64,000 nucleotides of DNA. Origin: Thalassospira lucentensis. Lineage in GTDB: Bacteria > Pseudomonadota > Alphaproteobacteria > Rhodospirillales > Thalassospiraceae. The position numbers were made by a program, and so were the translations under genes. Positions 26,782 through 36,519 of this stretch are shown here, piece by piece. The notes under the pieces were generated by a model, which had not been told where the DNA came from, searched no databases, and saw nothing but the letters and a program-made list of their open reading frames with translations. The stretch covers positions 416,501-480,500 of the forward strand of contig NZ_CP136684.1 in NCBI RefSeq assembly GCF_032921865.1, in the 5' to 3' direction. Position 1 is the stretch's first letter. Each line of letters starts with the position of its first letter.

Positions 26782-28200
26782 TCAGAGTTTCTCCAGCCTG
26801 TAGTCTGCGCGCGACAGGGTTTCATCGGCGGCCAGTTCCGGCGCCATCCCCATCGCACGTTCAAGAATTTGTTGCCCAGTGCCCCCCGGCGCAAGGGTAT
26901 CAATCATTTCCGGGGAGACATGAAGCCGATACCGCCCCGCCTGCCCGGCCCGCAAATCACGAGTCACGGAACGCAGAATGGCATTCAATGCCGCCGCCCG
27001 CGTTGGCACGGGATCGGGTCGCGATGCGTGCATCAGTTCGGCAAGGGCAATCCCGCCGCGCTGCCGGGTCAGTTCAAACAGGCCCAGCCGTGTGAAGCCG
27101 CCAAACTGGACGGCACCGCTCATTTCCGGGCCAAAGGCATCGCGAAGGGCGGTTTCGAACCGGTCGCGCGATGCCTTGCCCGCCATGCGAAGCGGATCAA
27201 TCACCACCAGACCGCCGATATTGCGCAATTGCAATTGCCGGACGATTTCAGACGCCGCACGCAGATTGACCTGTTCGGCACGCCGTCCCTGATCATGATC
27301 GGCATCCGATCCGCCTGCATTGACATCAATCGCACAAAGTGCGGTCGTCTGTTCAACCGCGATCCAGCCACCGCCCGGAAGCGGCACACGCGGTTGCAGC
27401 GCGGCTGCGATGTCGTCTTCGATATCCTGATCATCAAACAGCAGGCGCGCACCGTCATGGCGCACCAGATGCGCATCATCGAAACCACGCGCCCGCAACA
27501 ATCCGCGCAGACGGACAAATTCATCCGCCCCATCAACAATGCACTCGCCGCCCGCCATCACATGGCGTTCGATCAACTGATCGGCATCCGATAATGCCTT
27601 GAACACCAGAACCGGTTTTACCGCCGATGCCAGGGCGTTTCGGGCCTGTGTCCAGACGGCGCGAAGCTGCTTAAGCTCGCCCGTCAGGGCAGCGTCATCC
27701 CAGTCGATTGCCAGACTGCGCAGCGTGATGCTTTCCTCGCGCGCGACAAGTCCCTTGAACAGGGCCGACAATGATGCACGGCGGTCTTCGTCCTTGAGCC
27801 TGCGGGGGAGTTCTATTAATCCGCCGCCTTTTTGCTCGTTCGGACGCAGGATCATGCCGAGCCCCTCGATCGCGATGCGACCGGTCAGCTTCGGGCCCTT
27901 ATCCTCGAACCCAAGGCGGGAAATCTGCACGATGACCCACTGGCCTTCGTGAAGCGGGCCATCCACACGATCAAACGGCAGCAAGCCATCGGCAACGCCG
28001 TCAAGGGCGACCATGGCAGCGGCCATTTCGGGAAGAATTTTGGAAACACGGCCCAGATGAATGTCAAAGCGCGCCGGGCCACCACGATCAATCCACAGAC
28101 GCGACAGCCGATCATTGCCTATCAGGGCAATGCGCCGTTCACATGCGACGGCATCAATCAGCAGGCGGTCCGTTTCTGTTCCGCCAGCCACCATGATCAC
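26782..28200 (-). CDS. rng: ribonuclease E/G family endoribonuclease
   Basis: A 472-residue RNase G-like enzyme, without the long C-terminal scaffold of RNase E. Near residue 40 it has an S1-like segment (IDRGGPARFDIHLGRVSKILPEM), and the catalytic domain includes CAIDVNAGGSDADHDQ with the metal-binding aspartate and NIGGLVVIDPLRM. The C-terminus lacks the zinc-link CPxCxG motif of RNase E. It processes rRNA and turns over mRNA. Its ATG overlaps the maf stop by four bases, and its stop is adjacent to the yacG start, showing a tight maf-rng-yacG unit. The LRM following ID replaces the more usual FIDM. Confidence 0.86.
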   Translation of the reverse strand: MIMVAGGTETDRLLIDAVACERRIALIGNDRLSRLWIDRGGPARFDIHLGRVSKILPEMAAAMVALDGVADGLLPFDRVDGPLHEGQWVIVQISRLGFEDKGPKLTGRIAIEGLGMILRPNEQKGGGLIELPRRLKDEDRRASLSALFKGLVAREESITLRSLAIDWDDAALTGELKQLRAVWTQARNALASAVKPVLVFKALSDADQLIERHVMAGGECIVDGADEFVRLRGLLRARGFDDAHLVRHDGARLLFDDQDIEDDIAAALQPRVPLPGGGWIAVEQTTALCAIDVNAGGSDADHDQGRRAEQVNLRAASEIVRQLQLRNIGGLVVIDPLRMAGKASRDRFETALRDAFGPEMSGAVQFGGFTRLGLFELTRQRGGIALAELMHASRPDPVPTRAAALNAILRSVTRDLRAGQAGRYRLHVSPEMIDTLAPGGTGQQILERAMGMAPELAADETLSRADYRLEKL

Positions 28201-28796
28201 GCCCCCTGCCGGAAGCCAAGACCGCGCAGCATGCCATCAACCTCGCACAGCGAAAGGCCAACGACATTGGAATAAGACCCGGTGATGCTTTTAACGAAGG
28301 TTGCGGCATATCCCTGAATGGCATAGGCGCCGGCCTTTCCCTGCCATTCGTTATGGGACAGGTAGCGCGCAAGATCGTCTTCGCCAAGACGGCGGAAAAT
28401 CACCTGTGTTTCGATCACGCGTGCGCGGGCAGTACCATCGGGCGCAATCACGCACAGACCACCATAAACACGATGACGACGGCCAGACAGCAGTGTCAGG
28501 AATTTACGCGCCTCTGCCGTATCGGATGCCTTGCCAAGTGCGCGACGGCCGCAGGCGACAACCGTATCGGCGGCAAGAACAAAGCCGCCCGCGTGGTCGG
28601 CGGCAACCGCACGCGCCTTTTCCTCGGCCAGGCGGAGTGCCAGCCGACGCGGACTTTCGTCGTCATGCGGGGTTTCGTCGATATCGGCAGGGACAACCTG
28701 ATCCGGCACAATTCCGATCTGCGCCAGCAGCTCAAGACGCCGCGGCGATGCAGAGGCCAAAATCAGTTTCGACAAGTCGCGGCTCCCCACAGACAT
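28197..28796 (-). CDS. maf: Maf-family nucleotide pyrophosphatase
   Basis: A 199-residue Maf-like protein, a cytoplasmic house-cleaning enzyme that hydrolyses modified or canonical nucleoside triphosphates. It has the signature LASASPRRLELLAQIGI, the DIDETP segment, EKARAVA, the LAADTVVACG motif with the catalytic aspartate, and AYAIQGYAATFVKSITGSYSNVVGLSL. Start is uncertain: ATG 28796 is given, but TTG at 28775, with GGGGAG seven bases before it, would give a protein starting SKLILASAS and fits the family better. It overlaps rng by four bases. Confidence 0.92.
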   Translation of the reverse strand: MSVGSRDLSKLILASASPRRLELLAQIGIVPDQVVPADIDETPHDDESPRRLALRLAEEKARAVAADHAGGFVLAADTVVACGRRALGKASDTAEARKFLTLLSGRRHRVYGGLCVIAPDGTARARVIETQVIFRRLGEDDLARYLSHNEWQGKAGAYAIQGYAATFVKSITGSYSNVVGLSLCEVDGMLRGLGFRQGA

Positions 28797-28903
28797 CCAA
28801 AGCCAAACCAGAAGGGTTGTAGACACAGCAAAACGCAACCATGCGCGCAAACCTAAACTGCGCGCCCGGCAACGTCAATTTTTGCGGTATTACAGGTTCC
28901 GGA

Positions 28904-29122
28904 TTACTTGAAACGGAAGGTAATACGACCCTTGGTCAGGTCATAAGGCGTCATTTCGACGCTGACGCGGTCACCAGCAAGAACACGAATACGGTTCTTG
29001 CGCATCTTGCCCGAGGTATGAGCAAGAATTTCGTGATCATTGTCCAGCTTCACGCGAAACATCGCATTGGGCAGAAGTTCGACAACAGTGCCCTGAAACT
29101 CGATAACGTCTTCTTTAGCCAT
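28904..29122 (-). CDS. infA: translation initiation factor IF-1
   Basis: A 72-residue OB-fold protein that binds the ribosomal A site during initiation. The sequence is a textbook IF-1: [44 protein letters not shown] and [20 protein letters not shown] lies directly before ATG 29122. It is transcribed towards maf and RNase G, from which it is separated by about 107 bases. Upstream, a plus-strand GNAT gene separates it from the phosphatase gene that normally precedes it, so infA probably has its own promoter here. Confidence 0.97.
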   Translation of the reverse strand: MAKEDVIEFQGTVVELLPNAMFRVKLDNDHEILAHTSGKMRKNRIRVLAGDRVSVEMTPYDLTKGRITFRFK

Positions 29123-29351
29123 GAGAACTCCTAGCTTTCGTATTGCAATATCAATTACCGGTGGCCCGCAAACTGCTCCGAACGCGCCAAAAGGTCAAGC
29201 CCTTTCACACAAGGCACAAAGCGGCCCAGCACTGCATTTCGGGCATGCCGTGCGCATGACCACCGAACATCGCAAACCTTTGCCGGGAAATCATGTTGTT
29301 GCGCGTGGTCTATCGCCTTTATGGTTTAGGGTCAGGACCTGGAGCCGCCAC

Positions 29352-29876
29352 ATGAAGGACCGCATGACCATGACCGCCAAACACCCCTATCCCGTCGCCC
29401 CGCCCCATATCAGGATCGCCACCGCACAGGATGTTGACGATATCCATGCCATGCTGTTTGAAATTGCGCGTGCGACCGGGTGCGAGGACAAGTTCAAAAG
29501 CAAACCCGAAGACCTGGCGCGTGACGGGTTTGGCCACCGCCCCGCGTTCGAGGCGCTGATTGCACATGACGGTGACGTACCGGTTGGGCTGTGCCTTTAT
29601 TTTCCGAGCTATTCGACATTTCGCGGCAAGGCCGGGATTTACATTCAGGACCTGTTTGTCGCCCCGGAATATCGTGGCGGCGGTTTTGCCCGGCACCTGA
29701 TCGCAAAGGTTGCCGAACGGGCCCGTTCACAAGGCGGGCACTATATCCGCCTGTCGGTCGATGCCGGAAACATCATCGGGCAGCGTTTCTATGCCCGCAT
29801 CGGGATGCGGCATGCCCATGATGAACGTATTCATGTGCTGGACGGGGATGCGTTTGACGCGCTGATCGACGGTTAG
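29352..29876 (+). CDS. GNAT-family N-acetyltransferase
   Basis: A 174-residue acetyltransferase. Segments HIRIATAQDVDDIHAMLFEIAR, LIAHDGDVPVGLCLYFPSYSTFRGKAGIYIQDLFVAPEYRGGGFARHLIAKVAERA and NIIGQRFYARIGMRHAHD give the classic GNAT pattern, with YRGGGFARHL as the acetyl-CoA pyrophosphate loop. This subgroup resembles diamine or small-amine acetyltransferases, but the substrate is not known. ATG 29352 has GGAG seven bases upstream; the frame extends upstream without homology. It is the only plus-strand gene inside the minus-strand murA to yacG cluster, ending one base short of the convergent phosphatase stop. Confidence 0.85.
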   Translation: MKDRMTMTAKHPYPVAPPHIRIATAQDVDDIHAMLFEIARATGCEDKFKSKPEDLARDGFGHRPAFEALIAHDGDVPVGLCLYFPSYSTFRGKAGIYIQDLFVAPEYRGGGFARHLIAKVAERARSQGGHYIRLSVDAGNIIGQRFYARIGMRHAHDERIHVLDGDAFDALIDG

Positions 29877-29877
29877 A

Positions 29878-30324
29878 TTAGACCTTGGGTGCCGGGCCAA
29901 CCGGGAACCGTTCAAGAATGCGTTTTTTGATCTGGTCGCGGACCTGACGGTAGGCTTCAAGGCGGACTTCGCGCGAACCTTCGACAATTGTGGCGTCGAA
30001 GGTGTTCCAGAATTCCACATCACAGGCCATGGTGCGGGTCATTTCGACCGCCCTGTGCTGGGCTTCGGGTGACAGGGTGATGATCAGATCGAAAAACCCG
30101 TCTTCCAGTTCGTCAAAGGTTTTGGATTTATAGGTCGAGATATCCAGCCCGATTTCTTCCATGACCGCGACGGCAAAGCCATCAAGATCACCGGCGCGCA
30201 AGCCGCAGCTTTCAACATAGACCTTTGTTCCGTGATAATGGCGCATGATTGCAGCCGCCATCACGGATCTTACAGCGTTGAAGCTACAGGCAAAAAGAAC
30301 CGAACCGGGAAGTTCTTCTGCCAC
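29878..30324 (-). CDS. low-molecular-weight protein tyrosine phosphatase-like protein
   Basis: A 148-residue LMW-PTP-fold protein. The phosphate loop CSFNAVRS (Cys13 to Arg19) matches C-x5-R-S, and DLIITLSPEAQHRAVE is the second conserved stretch. These proteins dephosphorylate phosphotyrosine, or reduce arsenate in the ArsC subgroup. The DP acid loop motif of active PTPs is not obvious. It starts at GTG 30324, with AAGG just upstream; the stop of the UPF0262 gene lies six bases before that start. The position between UPF0262 and infA is conserved in alphaproteobacteria. The biochemical role is not settled. Confidence 0.84.
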   Translation of the reverse strand: MAEELPGSVLFACSFNAVRSVMAAAIMRHYHGTKVYVESCGLRAGDLDGFAVAVMEEIGLDISTYKSKTFDELEDGFFDLIITLSPEAQHRAVEMTRTMACDVEFWNTFDATIVEGSREVRLEAYRQVRDQIKKRILERFPVGPAPKV

Positions 30325-30330
30325 CGTGCC

Positions 30331-30816
30331 TTAACCCCGGATATGAAGGACGCAGATCAGGGTAAACAGGCGACGCGCGGTGTTTTCATCAATCGTCACC
30401 TTTTCGGACAGCAGTTCGCGAAGCTGTTCCGATCCTTCGTTATGCAGGCCGCGGCGCGCCATATCGATGGTTTCGATCTGGGACGCCGTCGCCTTTTTGA
30501 TCGCGTCGTAATAGCTTTCGCAGATCATGAAGTAATCCTTCACGATCCGGCGGAACGGGGTTAACGGCACGACAATGGTGGTCAGGTTTTCGGTATCGTC
30601 ATCGCCGCGCACATCCATATAGATGCGGTTGTCCTCGATGCGCATGTGAACCGAATATGGGCCTTCGAAGCCGCCTTTTGGCGCGAAATGGTTGTCTTCC
30701 AGAAGGTCATAGATGGCCACCGCCTGCTCATGCTCGACCTCGGGGCGGCGACGCACCTTGTATTTCTCGTCGAGATAGATACCGGCAATGCATTGGTTGT
30801 CTGCAATTTCTGCCAT
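30331..30816 (-). CDS. UPF0262 family protein
   Basis: A 161-residue cytoplasmic protein of the UPF0262 family, found in alphaproteobacteria next to hisD. Characteristic segments are RPEVEHEQAVAIYDLLEDN, FAPKGGFEGPYSVHMRIEDNRIYMDV and PLTPFRRIVKDYFMICESYYDAI, with an acidic-basic helical end. GGGAG lies before ATG 30816. Its stop is followed by six bases and then the GTG of the phosphatase gene, so the two are cotranslated. No function is known for the family, though it is consistently placed with histidine synthesis and phosphatase genes. Confidence 0.9.
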   Translation of the reverse strand: MAEIADNQCIAGIYLDEKYKVRRRPEVEHEQAVAIYDLLEDNHFAPKGGFEGPYSVHMRIEDNRIYMDVRGDDDTENLTTIVVPLTPFRRIVKDYFMICESYYDAIKKATASQIETIDMARRGLHNEGSEQLRELLSEKVTIDENTARRLFTLICVLHIRG

Positions 30817-30857
30817 CTTAGTCTCCCTGCGATCCCTCGGCGCTGCACTGCAACAGC

Positions 30858-32153
30858 TTACATGCGGTTGGACCGGATCGCCACAGAAAGTCCGTGTGCC
30901 TGCAAACCTTCGCTTTCGGCCAGTGCAATCGCCGCCGGGCCGATTTTGGCCAGACTTTCAGGCGTGCATTTGATCAATGACGACCGCTTGATGAAATCAA
31001 GCACGCCCAGACCCGACGAGAAACGCGCCGAACGGGCGGTTGGCAGAACATGGTTTGGCCCGGCAACATAATCGCCAATCGCCTCGGGCGTGTAACGGCC
31101 CAGGAAAATGGCACCGGCATGATGAATGTCTTCGGCAAGTGCGTCCGGGTCATCAACAGCCAGTTCAAGATGTTCCGGTGCAATCCGGTCAACCAGGGCC
31201 GGAGCCTGCGTCAGATTTTCGACCAATACAATTGCACCAAAGTCGCGCCAGCTTGCCCCGGCGATTTCGGCACGCGGCAGTTTTTCAAGATGCGCATCAA
31301 TGGCTTCCTGCACGCGATCGGCAAAATCCGCATCGTCGGTGATCAGGATCGACTGTGCGACCGGATCATGTTCGGCCTGCGACAGCAGATCAGCCGCGAC
31401 CCAGCTTGGGTCATTGCTGCCATCGGCAACCACAAGGATTTCCGACGGGCCGGCAATCATGTCAATCCCGACCTGCCCGAAAACGCGGCGCTTTGCCGCG
31501 GCGACAAAGGCATTGCCCGGACCAACGATCTTGTCGACCGGCTTGATGGTTTCCGTGCCATAGGCAAGGGCGGCAATCGCCTGCGCCCCGCCGATACGGT
31601 AAATTTCATCAACACCGGCAATCCGTGCCGCGGCCAGAACCAGCGGGTTCATTTTATTGTCCGGGGTGGGTACGACCATCACCAGACGTTCGACACCGGC
31701 AACCTTGGCCGGAATGGCATTCATCAGGACGGATGACGGATAGGATGCCAGACCACCGGGCACATAAAGACCGGCCGCCGATACCGGACGCCAGCGCCAG
31801 CCGAGTTCGACCCCGGTTGCATCGGTATAACGTTCATCAGACGGCATTTGCCGATCGTGGTAGGAACGAATGCGTTCTGCGGCCAGTTCAAGCGACTTCA
31901 GGAGATCAGCATCGATTGCGGCAATCGCGGCATCGACTTCGCCCTTTGTCACAACCATGCCGGCGGCATCAATATTCAGGCGATCAAACTTGTTGGTGTA
32001 ATCACATACCGCGATATCACCGCGTTTGCGGACATCGGCAATGATATTGGCAACCGCGGCATCCACATCGGCATCCGATTCCCGCTTCATGCCAAGCAGT
32101 TTGACAAAGCCGTCTTCGAAATCGGCATCGGTGATCGAAAGTTTAATCGGCAT
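30858..32153 (-). CDS. hisD: histidinol dehydrogenase
   Basis: A 431-residue zinc enzyme that oxidises histidinol to histidine in two NAD-dependent steps. Key parts are [77 protein letters not shown] and [29 protein letters not shown], which carry the catalytic and metal-binding residues. ATG 32153 begins 11 bases inside the end of hisG, so the two genes are translationally coupled; an upstream in-frame ATG at 32192 would give an improbable leader. It belongs to the murA-hisG-hisD run. Confidence 0.95.
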   Translation of the reverse strand: MPIKLSITDADFEDGFVKLLGMKRESDADVDAAVANIIADVRKRGDIAVCDYTNKFDRLNIDAAGMVVTKGEVDAAIAAIDADLLKSLELAAERIRSYHDRQMPSDERYTDATGVELGWRWRPVSAAGLYVPGGLASYPSSVLMNAIPAKVAGVERLVMVVPTPDNKMNPLVLAAARIAGVDEIYRIGGAQAIAALAYGTETIKPVDKIVGPGNAFVAAAKRRVFGQVGIDMIAGPSEILVVADGSNDPSWVAADLLSQAEHDPVAQSILITDDADFADRVQEAIDAHLEKLPRAEIAGASWRDFGAIVLVENLTQAPALVDRIAPEHLELAVDDPDALAEDIHHAGAIFLGRYTPEAIGDYVAGPNHVLPTARSARFSSGLGVLDFIKRSSLIKCTPESLAKIGPAAIALAESEGLQAHGLSVAIRSNRM

Positions 32154-32805
32154 TGCGCACCTCGGAAAAACGGTCGATCCAGGGCTGAACATCGGTCGGG
32201 CGGGTTTTAAGTGCGGCCCGATTGACGATCAGACGCGAGGTGACATCGGCAATATGTTCGATTTCGCGAAGCCCGTTGGCCTTTAGCGTGTTGCCGGTCG
32301 ACACAAGGTCAACGATACGACGGCACAGGCCAAGGGTTGGTGCCAGTTCCATCGCCCCGTTCAGCTTGATGCATTCGGCCTGCACACCGCGGGCGGCAAA
32401 ATGATTGCGGGTGACATTCGGGTATTTGGTCGCGACACGGACATGCGACCAGCGCGACGGATCATCGCCATCGATCATTTCTTCGGGCTCGGCCACGGCA
32501 AGGCGGCAATGGCCGATATCGAGATCAAGCGGTGCATAAATCTCGGAATAATCGAATTCCATCAGGACATCATTGCCGCAGACCCCGATATGGGCCGCCC
32601 CAAAGGCAACGAAGGTGGCGACATCGAAGCTGCGCACACGGATGATATCGATATGCGGATGATTGGTGGCGAAACGCAGGGCCCGGGATTTCGGATCGTC
32701 AAATGCGGCTTCCGGTTCGATACCGGCCGCGCGCACCAGCGGCATTACCTCGTCTAGAATGCGCCCCTTTGGCAGGGCCAGCACCAGCTTTTCGTCACTC
32801 ATCAA
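32143..32805 (-). CDS. hisG: ATP phosphoribosyltransferase, short form
   Basis: A 220-residue catalytic subunit for the first step of histidine synthesis (ATP plus PRPP). It starts [23 protein letters not shown] and carries [33 protein letters not shown] and [15 protein letters not shown], the PRPP-binding loop. The length, with no C-terminal ACT domain, is that of the short form, which in other bacteria requires HisZ, a HisRS-like regulatory subunit. HisZ is not in this window. It overlaps hisD by 11 bases and follows murA with 58 bases between. The tandem Met start at 32805/32802 leaves the first residue uncertain. Confidence 0.94.
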   Translation of the reverse strand: MMSDEKLVLALPKGRILDEVMPLVRAAGIEPEAAFDDPKSRALRFATNHPHIDIIRVRSFDVATFVAFGAAHIGVCGNDVLMEFDYSEIYAPLDLDIGHCRLAVAEPEEMIDGDDPSRWSHVRVATKYPNVTRNHFAARGVQAECIKLNGAMELAPTLGLCRRIVDLVSTGNTLKANGLREIEHIADVTSRLIVNRAALKTRPTDVQPWIDRFSEVRNAD

Positions 32806-32863
32806 TCAGTCGCCTTACGCGTTTGTCTGTCGTCCCGGCCCCAAGGCCAATGATCCCCGCAAT

Positions 32864-34156
32864 TTAAGCAGGAACACGGACACGTTCGATCTGCGCCCCG
32901 CAGGCGCCAAGTTTTTCTTCCAGCCGTTCATAACCGCGGTCCAGATGATAGACACGGTTAATAATCGTCTCGCCCTCGGCTGCCAAGCCTGCAAGTACCA
33001 TGGATACCGATGCACGCAGATCGGTCGCCATGACTTCGGCACCCGACAGTTTGGCACTGCCGCGCACAATCGCGGATCGGCCATGCACGTTGACATCAGC
33101 GCCCATGCGGCTCAGTTCCGGAACATGCATGAAACGGTTTTCAAAAATCGTTTCGGTGATCATGGATGCCCCATTGGCCACGGCCATCAGCGCCATGAAT
33201 TGCGCCTGCATATCAGTCGGGAAGCCCGGATAGGGTTCGGTCATGACATCAACGCCCTTAAGGGCGGCGCGATTGCCGCGCACGATCATGCCATCCCCGG
33301 TTTCCTCGATCTCGACGCCGGCCTTGCGCATGGACACGATCAGGCTTTCGATCAGTTCGGCCCTGGTGCCGACCAGCTCGATCTCGCCACCCGTAATGGC
33401 GGCGGCAATCGCATAGGTCCCGGTTTCGATACGATCGGGCACCACGGAATATTCCGCCCCGTGCAGGCGCGGCTTGCCGGTGACTTTGAGCGTATCGGTG
33501 CCGATACCTTCAATTTCGGCCCCCATCGCGACAAGGCAATGGGCCAGATCGGTGACTTCGGGTTCGCGCGCGGCATTGGCGATTGTCACCACACCATCGG
33601 CAAGGGATGCCGCCATCAGGGCGTTTTCGGTCGCGCCAACCGATACCTGCGGGAACAGGACATGCCCGCCTTTAAGCCCTTCGGGGGCGCGGGCTTCGAT
33701 ATAGCCCTCGGTCAGGTGGATTTCGGCACCCATGGCTTCAAGCGCCTTCAGATGCAGGTCAACCGGACGGTTGCCAATCGCACAGCCACCAGGCAGCGAC
33801 ACACGCGCCACACCGCAACGTGCGACCAGCGGCCCCAGCACCAGAACCGATGCCCGCATTTTGCGGACCAGATCATAAGGTGCGGTTGTCGATGCGATTT
33901 CCTTGGCGGTCATTTCCAGAACCCGACCGGTATGGCCGCCATTGGGCGCATGGCCGTTCAGATGCAACGCGACACCATGCTGTGCCAGCAGATTGGCCAT
34001 CGATGTGATATCGGCCAGATGCGGCAGGTTGGAAAGGGTCAGCGTTTCATCGGTCAGAAGGGCTGCTGCCATCAACGGAAGGGCCGCGTTCTTGGCACCG
34101 CCAATTGCAATTTTGCCCTGCAACCGGCGGCCGCCGGAAATCTTGATCTTGTCCAT
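32864..34156 (-). CDS. murA: UDP-N-acetylglucosamine 1-carboxyvinyltransferase
   Basis: A 430-residue enzyme for the first committed step of peptidoglycan synthesis. It has the Lys22-Asn23 pair in [11 protein letters not shown], the flexible-loop cysteine Cys125 in [16 protein letters not shown] that binds phosphoenolpyruvate and is the target of fosfomycin, and the pseudo-twofold repeats typical of MurA. A GAGGATTG site precedes ATG 34156, and a perfect 8-bp hairpin CCATGCCG/CGGCATGG lies 15 bases upstream in the leader at 34172-34191. The gene begins the run murA-hisG-hisD. Confidence 0.95.
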   Translation of the reverse strand: MDKIKISGGRRLQGKIAIGGAKNAALPLMAAALLTDETLTLSNLPHLADITSMANLLAQHGVALHLNGHAPNGGHTGRVLEMTAKEIASTTAPYDLVRKMRASVLVLGPLVARCGVARVSLPGGCAIGNRPVDLHLKALEAMGAEIHLTEGYIEARAPEGLKGGHVLFPQVSVGATENALMAASLADGVVTIANAAREPEVTDLAHCLVAMGAEIEGIGTDTLKVTGKPRLHGAEYSVVPDRIETGTYAIAAAITGGEIELVGTRAELIESLIVSMRKAGVEIEETGDGMIVRGNRAALKGVDVMTEPYPGFPTDMQAQFMALMAVANGASMITETIFENRFMHVPELSRMGADVNVHGRSAIVRGSAKLSGAEVMATDLRASVSMVLAGLAAEGETIINRVYHLDRGYERLEEKLGACGAQIERVRVPA

Positions 34157-34238
34157 TCAATCCTCGTATGCCCATGCCGGTTGCGGCATGGCGGTTACTC
34201 GTGTCTTTGGCGATGCCACCTTTATGGCATTGCCTTTA

Positions 34239-34793
34239 TCACAGGCGCGGCAGCGTGACACCTTTTTGGCCCATATATTTTCCTGCGCGATCCGCATAGG
34301 AGGTATCGCATTCGCTTTCGGCTTTCAGGAAAATGAACTGGCAGGCCCCTTCATTGGCGTAAATGCGCGCCGGAAGCGGCGTGGTATTGGAAAATTCAAG
34401 GGTCACGTGCCCTTCCCATTCCGGTTCCAGCGGCGTGACATTGACGATAATGCCGCACCGCGCATAGGTCGACTTGCCAAGGCAGATCACCAGCGTGTCG
34501 CGCGGAATGCGGAAATATTCGACCGTACGCGCCAGCGCGAAACTGTTGGGCGGGATCACGCAGACATCGGTCTGGCGATTGACGAACCCTGCATCGGAAA
34601 ATTCCTTGGGATCGACAATGGCCGAGTCGACATTGGTGAAAATCTTGAATTCGTCGGCAACCCGGGCGTCATAGCCATAGGAACTGACCCCATAGGAAAT
34701 GACACCATCACGTTTGAAACCGTCGACAAACGGTTCGATCATGCCTTTTTCCTGCGCCATCTGGCGTATCCAGTGATCCGGTCTTACCGACAT
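34239..34793 (-). CDS. dcd: dCTP deaminase
   Basis: A 184-residue homotrimeric enzyme converting dCTP to dUTP, the main dTMP route in many bacteria. Signatures: [106 protein letters not shown], with the catalytic glutamate in VTLEFSN. AGGGG lies before ATG 34793. An in-frame ATG at 34814 would leave that site inside the gene. It lies upstream of murA in the same direction, with an 82-base gap. Class is the monofunctional Dcd, since the dUTPase-bifunctional features are not seen. Confidence 0.94.
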   Translation of the reverse strand: MSVRPDHWIRQMAQEKGMIEPFVDGFKRDGVISYGVSSYGYDARVADEFKIFTNVDSAIVDPKEFSDAGFVNRQTDVCVIPPNSFALARTVEYFRIPRDTLVICLGKSTYARCGIIVNVTPLEPEWEGHVTLEFSNTTPLPARIYANEGACQFIFLKAESECDTSYADRAGKYMGQKGVTLPRL

Positions 34794-34935
34794 ATCGCCA
34801 CCCCTGTTGTGCAAATTGGCATTCTGCCATTGGTTTTACCCGCGCGGGGCACACAAGATCAACCGGGCGATGCGGGCAACCGGGCCAAATTGGCATTTTT
34901 CTTGAAACGGGGCTGCGAAACCGGTGGGATGTGGA

Positions 34936-35109
34936 CTAATCCTTGTTCGAACCGCTGCCCTGTTCGTCGGCATCGGTATTTTGATCAACCGTCTTGCGCG
35001 AACGCTGCTGCTGTTTTCGGCGCGCCAGATTGGCACGCAGGGCTTCGGCCTCGCGCTTTTTACGCTCTTCATTGGTCGCGGGATATTGCTTGCTTTGCTG
35101 TGCTGTCAT
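34936..35109 (-). CDS. small charged protein of 57 residues
   Basis: A 57-residue ORF on the minus strand, too short for most automatic length cut-offs. It starts MTAQQSKQYPATNEERKK and continues into a strongly basic helix, KREAEALRANLARRKQQQRSR, then an acidic, polar tail. Small proteins with the segment EALRxNLxRRKxQxR occur next to murA and similar genes in many alphaproteobacteria (recollection, not searched). The codon pattern and the conserved basic helix suggest a real gene. No clear ribosome-binding site is seen, only GGCAAG before ATG 35109. It lies between dcd and the tRNA-Thr genes. Confidence 0.62.
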   Translation of the reverse strand: MTAQQSKQYPATNEERKKREAEALRANLARRKQQQRSRKTVDQNTDADEQGSGSNKD

Positions 35110-35286
35110 CTTGCCAATACGTTTCTGGTTCCAAAGGTCCGGCTTTTATAGAATATTCCGAGGCAGAATGCAGCCTTGACCAACAAAATTGCACCATCCG
35201 CGCAAGATCAAAAATCTTCGCATAATTCGGGCTTGACCAATTGCCAGCCAGTGGCCTATAACCCGCCCGCACCGCAAGGGCTCGAT

Positions 35287-35361
35287 GCTGCTGTAGCTCA
35301 GGGGTAGAGCACTCCCTTGGTAAGGGAGAGGCCGGGAGTTCAAATCTCCCCAGCAGCACCA
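35287..35361 (+). tRNA. tRNA-Thr (anticodon GGT), copy 1
   Basis: A 75-nt tRNA: acceptor GCTGCTG pairs with CAGCAGC, D-arm GCTCAGGGGTAGAGC, anticodon loop TTGGTAA giving GGT, T-arm with TTCAAATC, and an encoded CCA. It is the first of two identical copies. Confidence 0.97.
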
Positions 35362-35387
35362 TTGCCCGACGATCAGCCTTTTCAAGG

Positions 35388-35462
35388 GCTGCTGTAGCTC
35401 AGGGGTAGAGCACTCCCTTGGTAAGGGAGAGGCCGGGAGTTCAAATCTCCCCAGCAGCACCA
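35388..35462 (+). tRNA. tRNA-Thr (anticodon GGT), copy 2
   Basis: Identical to the copy at 35287 over all 75 bases. The 26-base spacer differs from the sequences outside, so identity is limited to the tRNA. Both probably come from one transcript. Confidence 0.97.
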
Positions 35463-35686
35463 TTCTCAGCCAAACATTCCTGCCGGGTTCGAGCGACGCG
35501 CACATTGACTGCGCGATGGCGCTTTTTGCCGTCCAAGATGCAATTTCTGCCTATTCCTTTGATGCGGAAGGCTATCTTTTGCATAGCAATTGATCCGATC
35601 CCCCTCTTCGAATGGCAACTTTTGCGTGTAAATCCCGGCATATTAATTGCTTGGATTGTTTCCTCAATTGCCATGGGGAATGCATC

Positions 35687-36505
35687 ATGACCATCCTGAC
35701 AAACACATATAACGCCAGCTCGGCAAACGCGGCCTATGCGTCTTCGACGCAATCTTCGAAGGGGTCACATCCGACCTTTAGCGAGGAAATGTATTCCGAT
35801 CCGGAAATGCGCCCTTATCTCGAACAATATTACGAGAAAGCCTATGCCCCGATGCGCGAACGCATCGCCGCGATGCGCGAGGACGGATATACGCCCAGAA
35901 CCATCCAGACCGAAGACGGTGGTGTCGCAAAGGAAATTTCGGCGGATCAATATGAAGCCATGATACCGGATTTCGACAAATGGCTTGAAGGTCAGAAAAC
36001 CATCATTCCGGGGCTTCGTGACTCTGTCGACATCTTCCGCGAAAGTGCGCAAAAGCATGTTGATTATCTGGAAAAACATCATCCGGACAGTCAATCGGAC
36101 GTCCGGGCCGTATTTTCCAACGGTGATCAGATTCTGGGATACCTGTATGAAAACGGGGGAATGGTAACGCACGATAGAGGCAGCCATCTGCGGACATATA
36201 GCGATCAGGCAGACAAGCTGGGTTTGAGAGGCCAGGCGCGTGTTGATTACATCGCCGATGCCGTATCGCGCGATTATTCCAGTATCGATGTTTCGCGCTA
36301 TGACGACCAGAACGCACCGACACGGCGTGAATTTTCAGAACGCTGGTATCCTGATCACGATGTAGACCAGGGATACCAAGCCAACCTGCAAGAGGCACGA
36401 TCACAGCTTGCGGCGGCGGAAGAACGCTATCGCCAGCAGCAAAGCAACATCACCGAGATGCATGGCTATCTTCTTGGCCTGATGGAAAAGGAACAGCAGG
36501 CCTGA
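35687..36505 (+). CDS. hypothetical soluble protein with coiled-coil C-terminus
   Basis: A 272-residue protein that I do not recognise. ATG 35687 follows GGGGAA. Residues 1-25 are rich in Ser, Ala, Thr and Asn (TYNASSANAAYASSTQSS) without a hydrophobic core, so there is no classical signal peptide. The middle is helical and acidic, with many Tyr (YLEQYYEKAYAPMRERIAAMREDGY), a short QTEDGGVAKEISADQYEAM turn and YLYENGGMVTHDRGSHLRTYSDQADKL. Residues 225-272 are a probable coiled coil (ANLQEARSQLAAAEERYRQQQ). The organisation recalls surface-associated or flagellum-related structural proteins, but that is only a guess. It converges on the epimerase gene 15 bases away. Confidence 0.6.
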   Translation: MTILTNTYNASSANAAYASSTQSSKGSHPTFSEEMYSDPEMRPYLEQYYEKAYAPMRERIAAMREDGYTPRTIQTEDGGVAKEISADQYEAMIPDFDKWLEGQKTIIPGLRDSVDIFRESAQKHVDYLEKHHPDSQSDVRAVFSNGDQILGYLYENGGMVTHDRGSHLRTYSDQADKLGLRGQARVDYIADAVSRDYSSIDVSRYDDQNAPTRREFSERWYPDHDVDQGYQANLQEARSQLAAAEERYRQQQSNITEMHGYLLGLMEKEQQA

Positions 36506-36519
36506 GCGGACCGAGTGCG

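Noticed and set aside
29878..30324. Arsenate reductase
   Set aside because: The C-x5-R-S loop fits the general LMW-PTP fold, but there are no ars genes around and the position is that of the housekeeping phosphatase gene.
32663..34258. 531-codon open frame antisense to murA and hisG
   Set aside because: No recognisable motifs; murA and hisG on the other strand are certain.
35069..35505. Minus-strand frames with repeated RFELPASPLP segments across the tRNA-Thr genes
   Set aside because: The repeat is only the duplicated tRNA read backwards.
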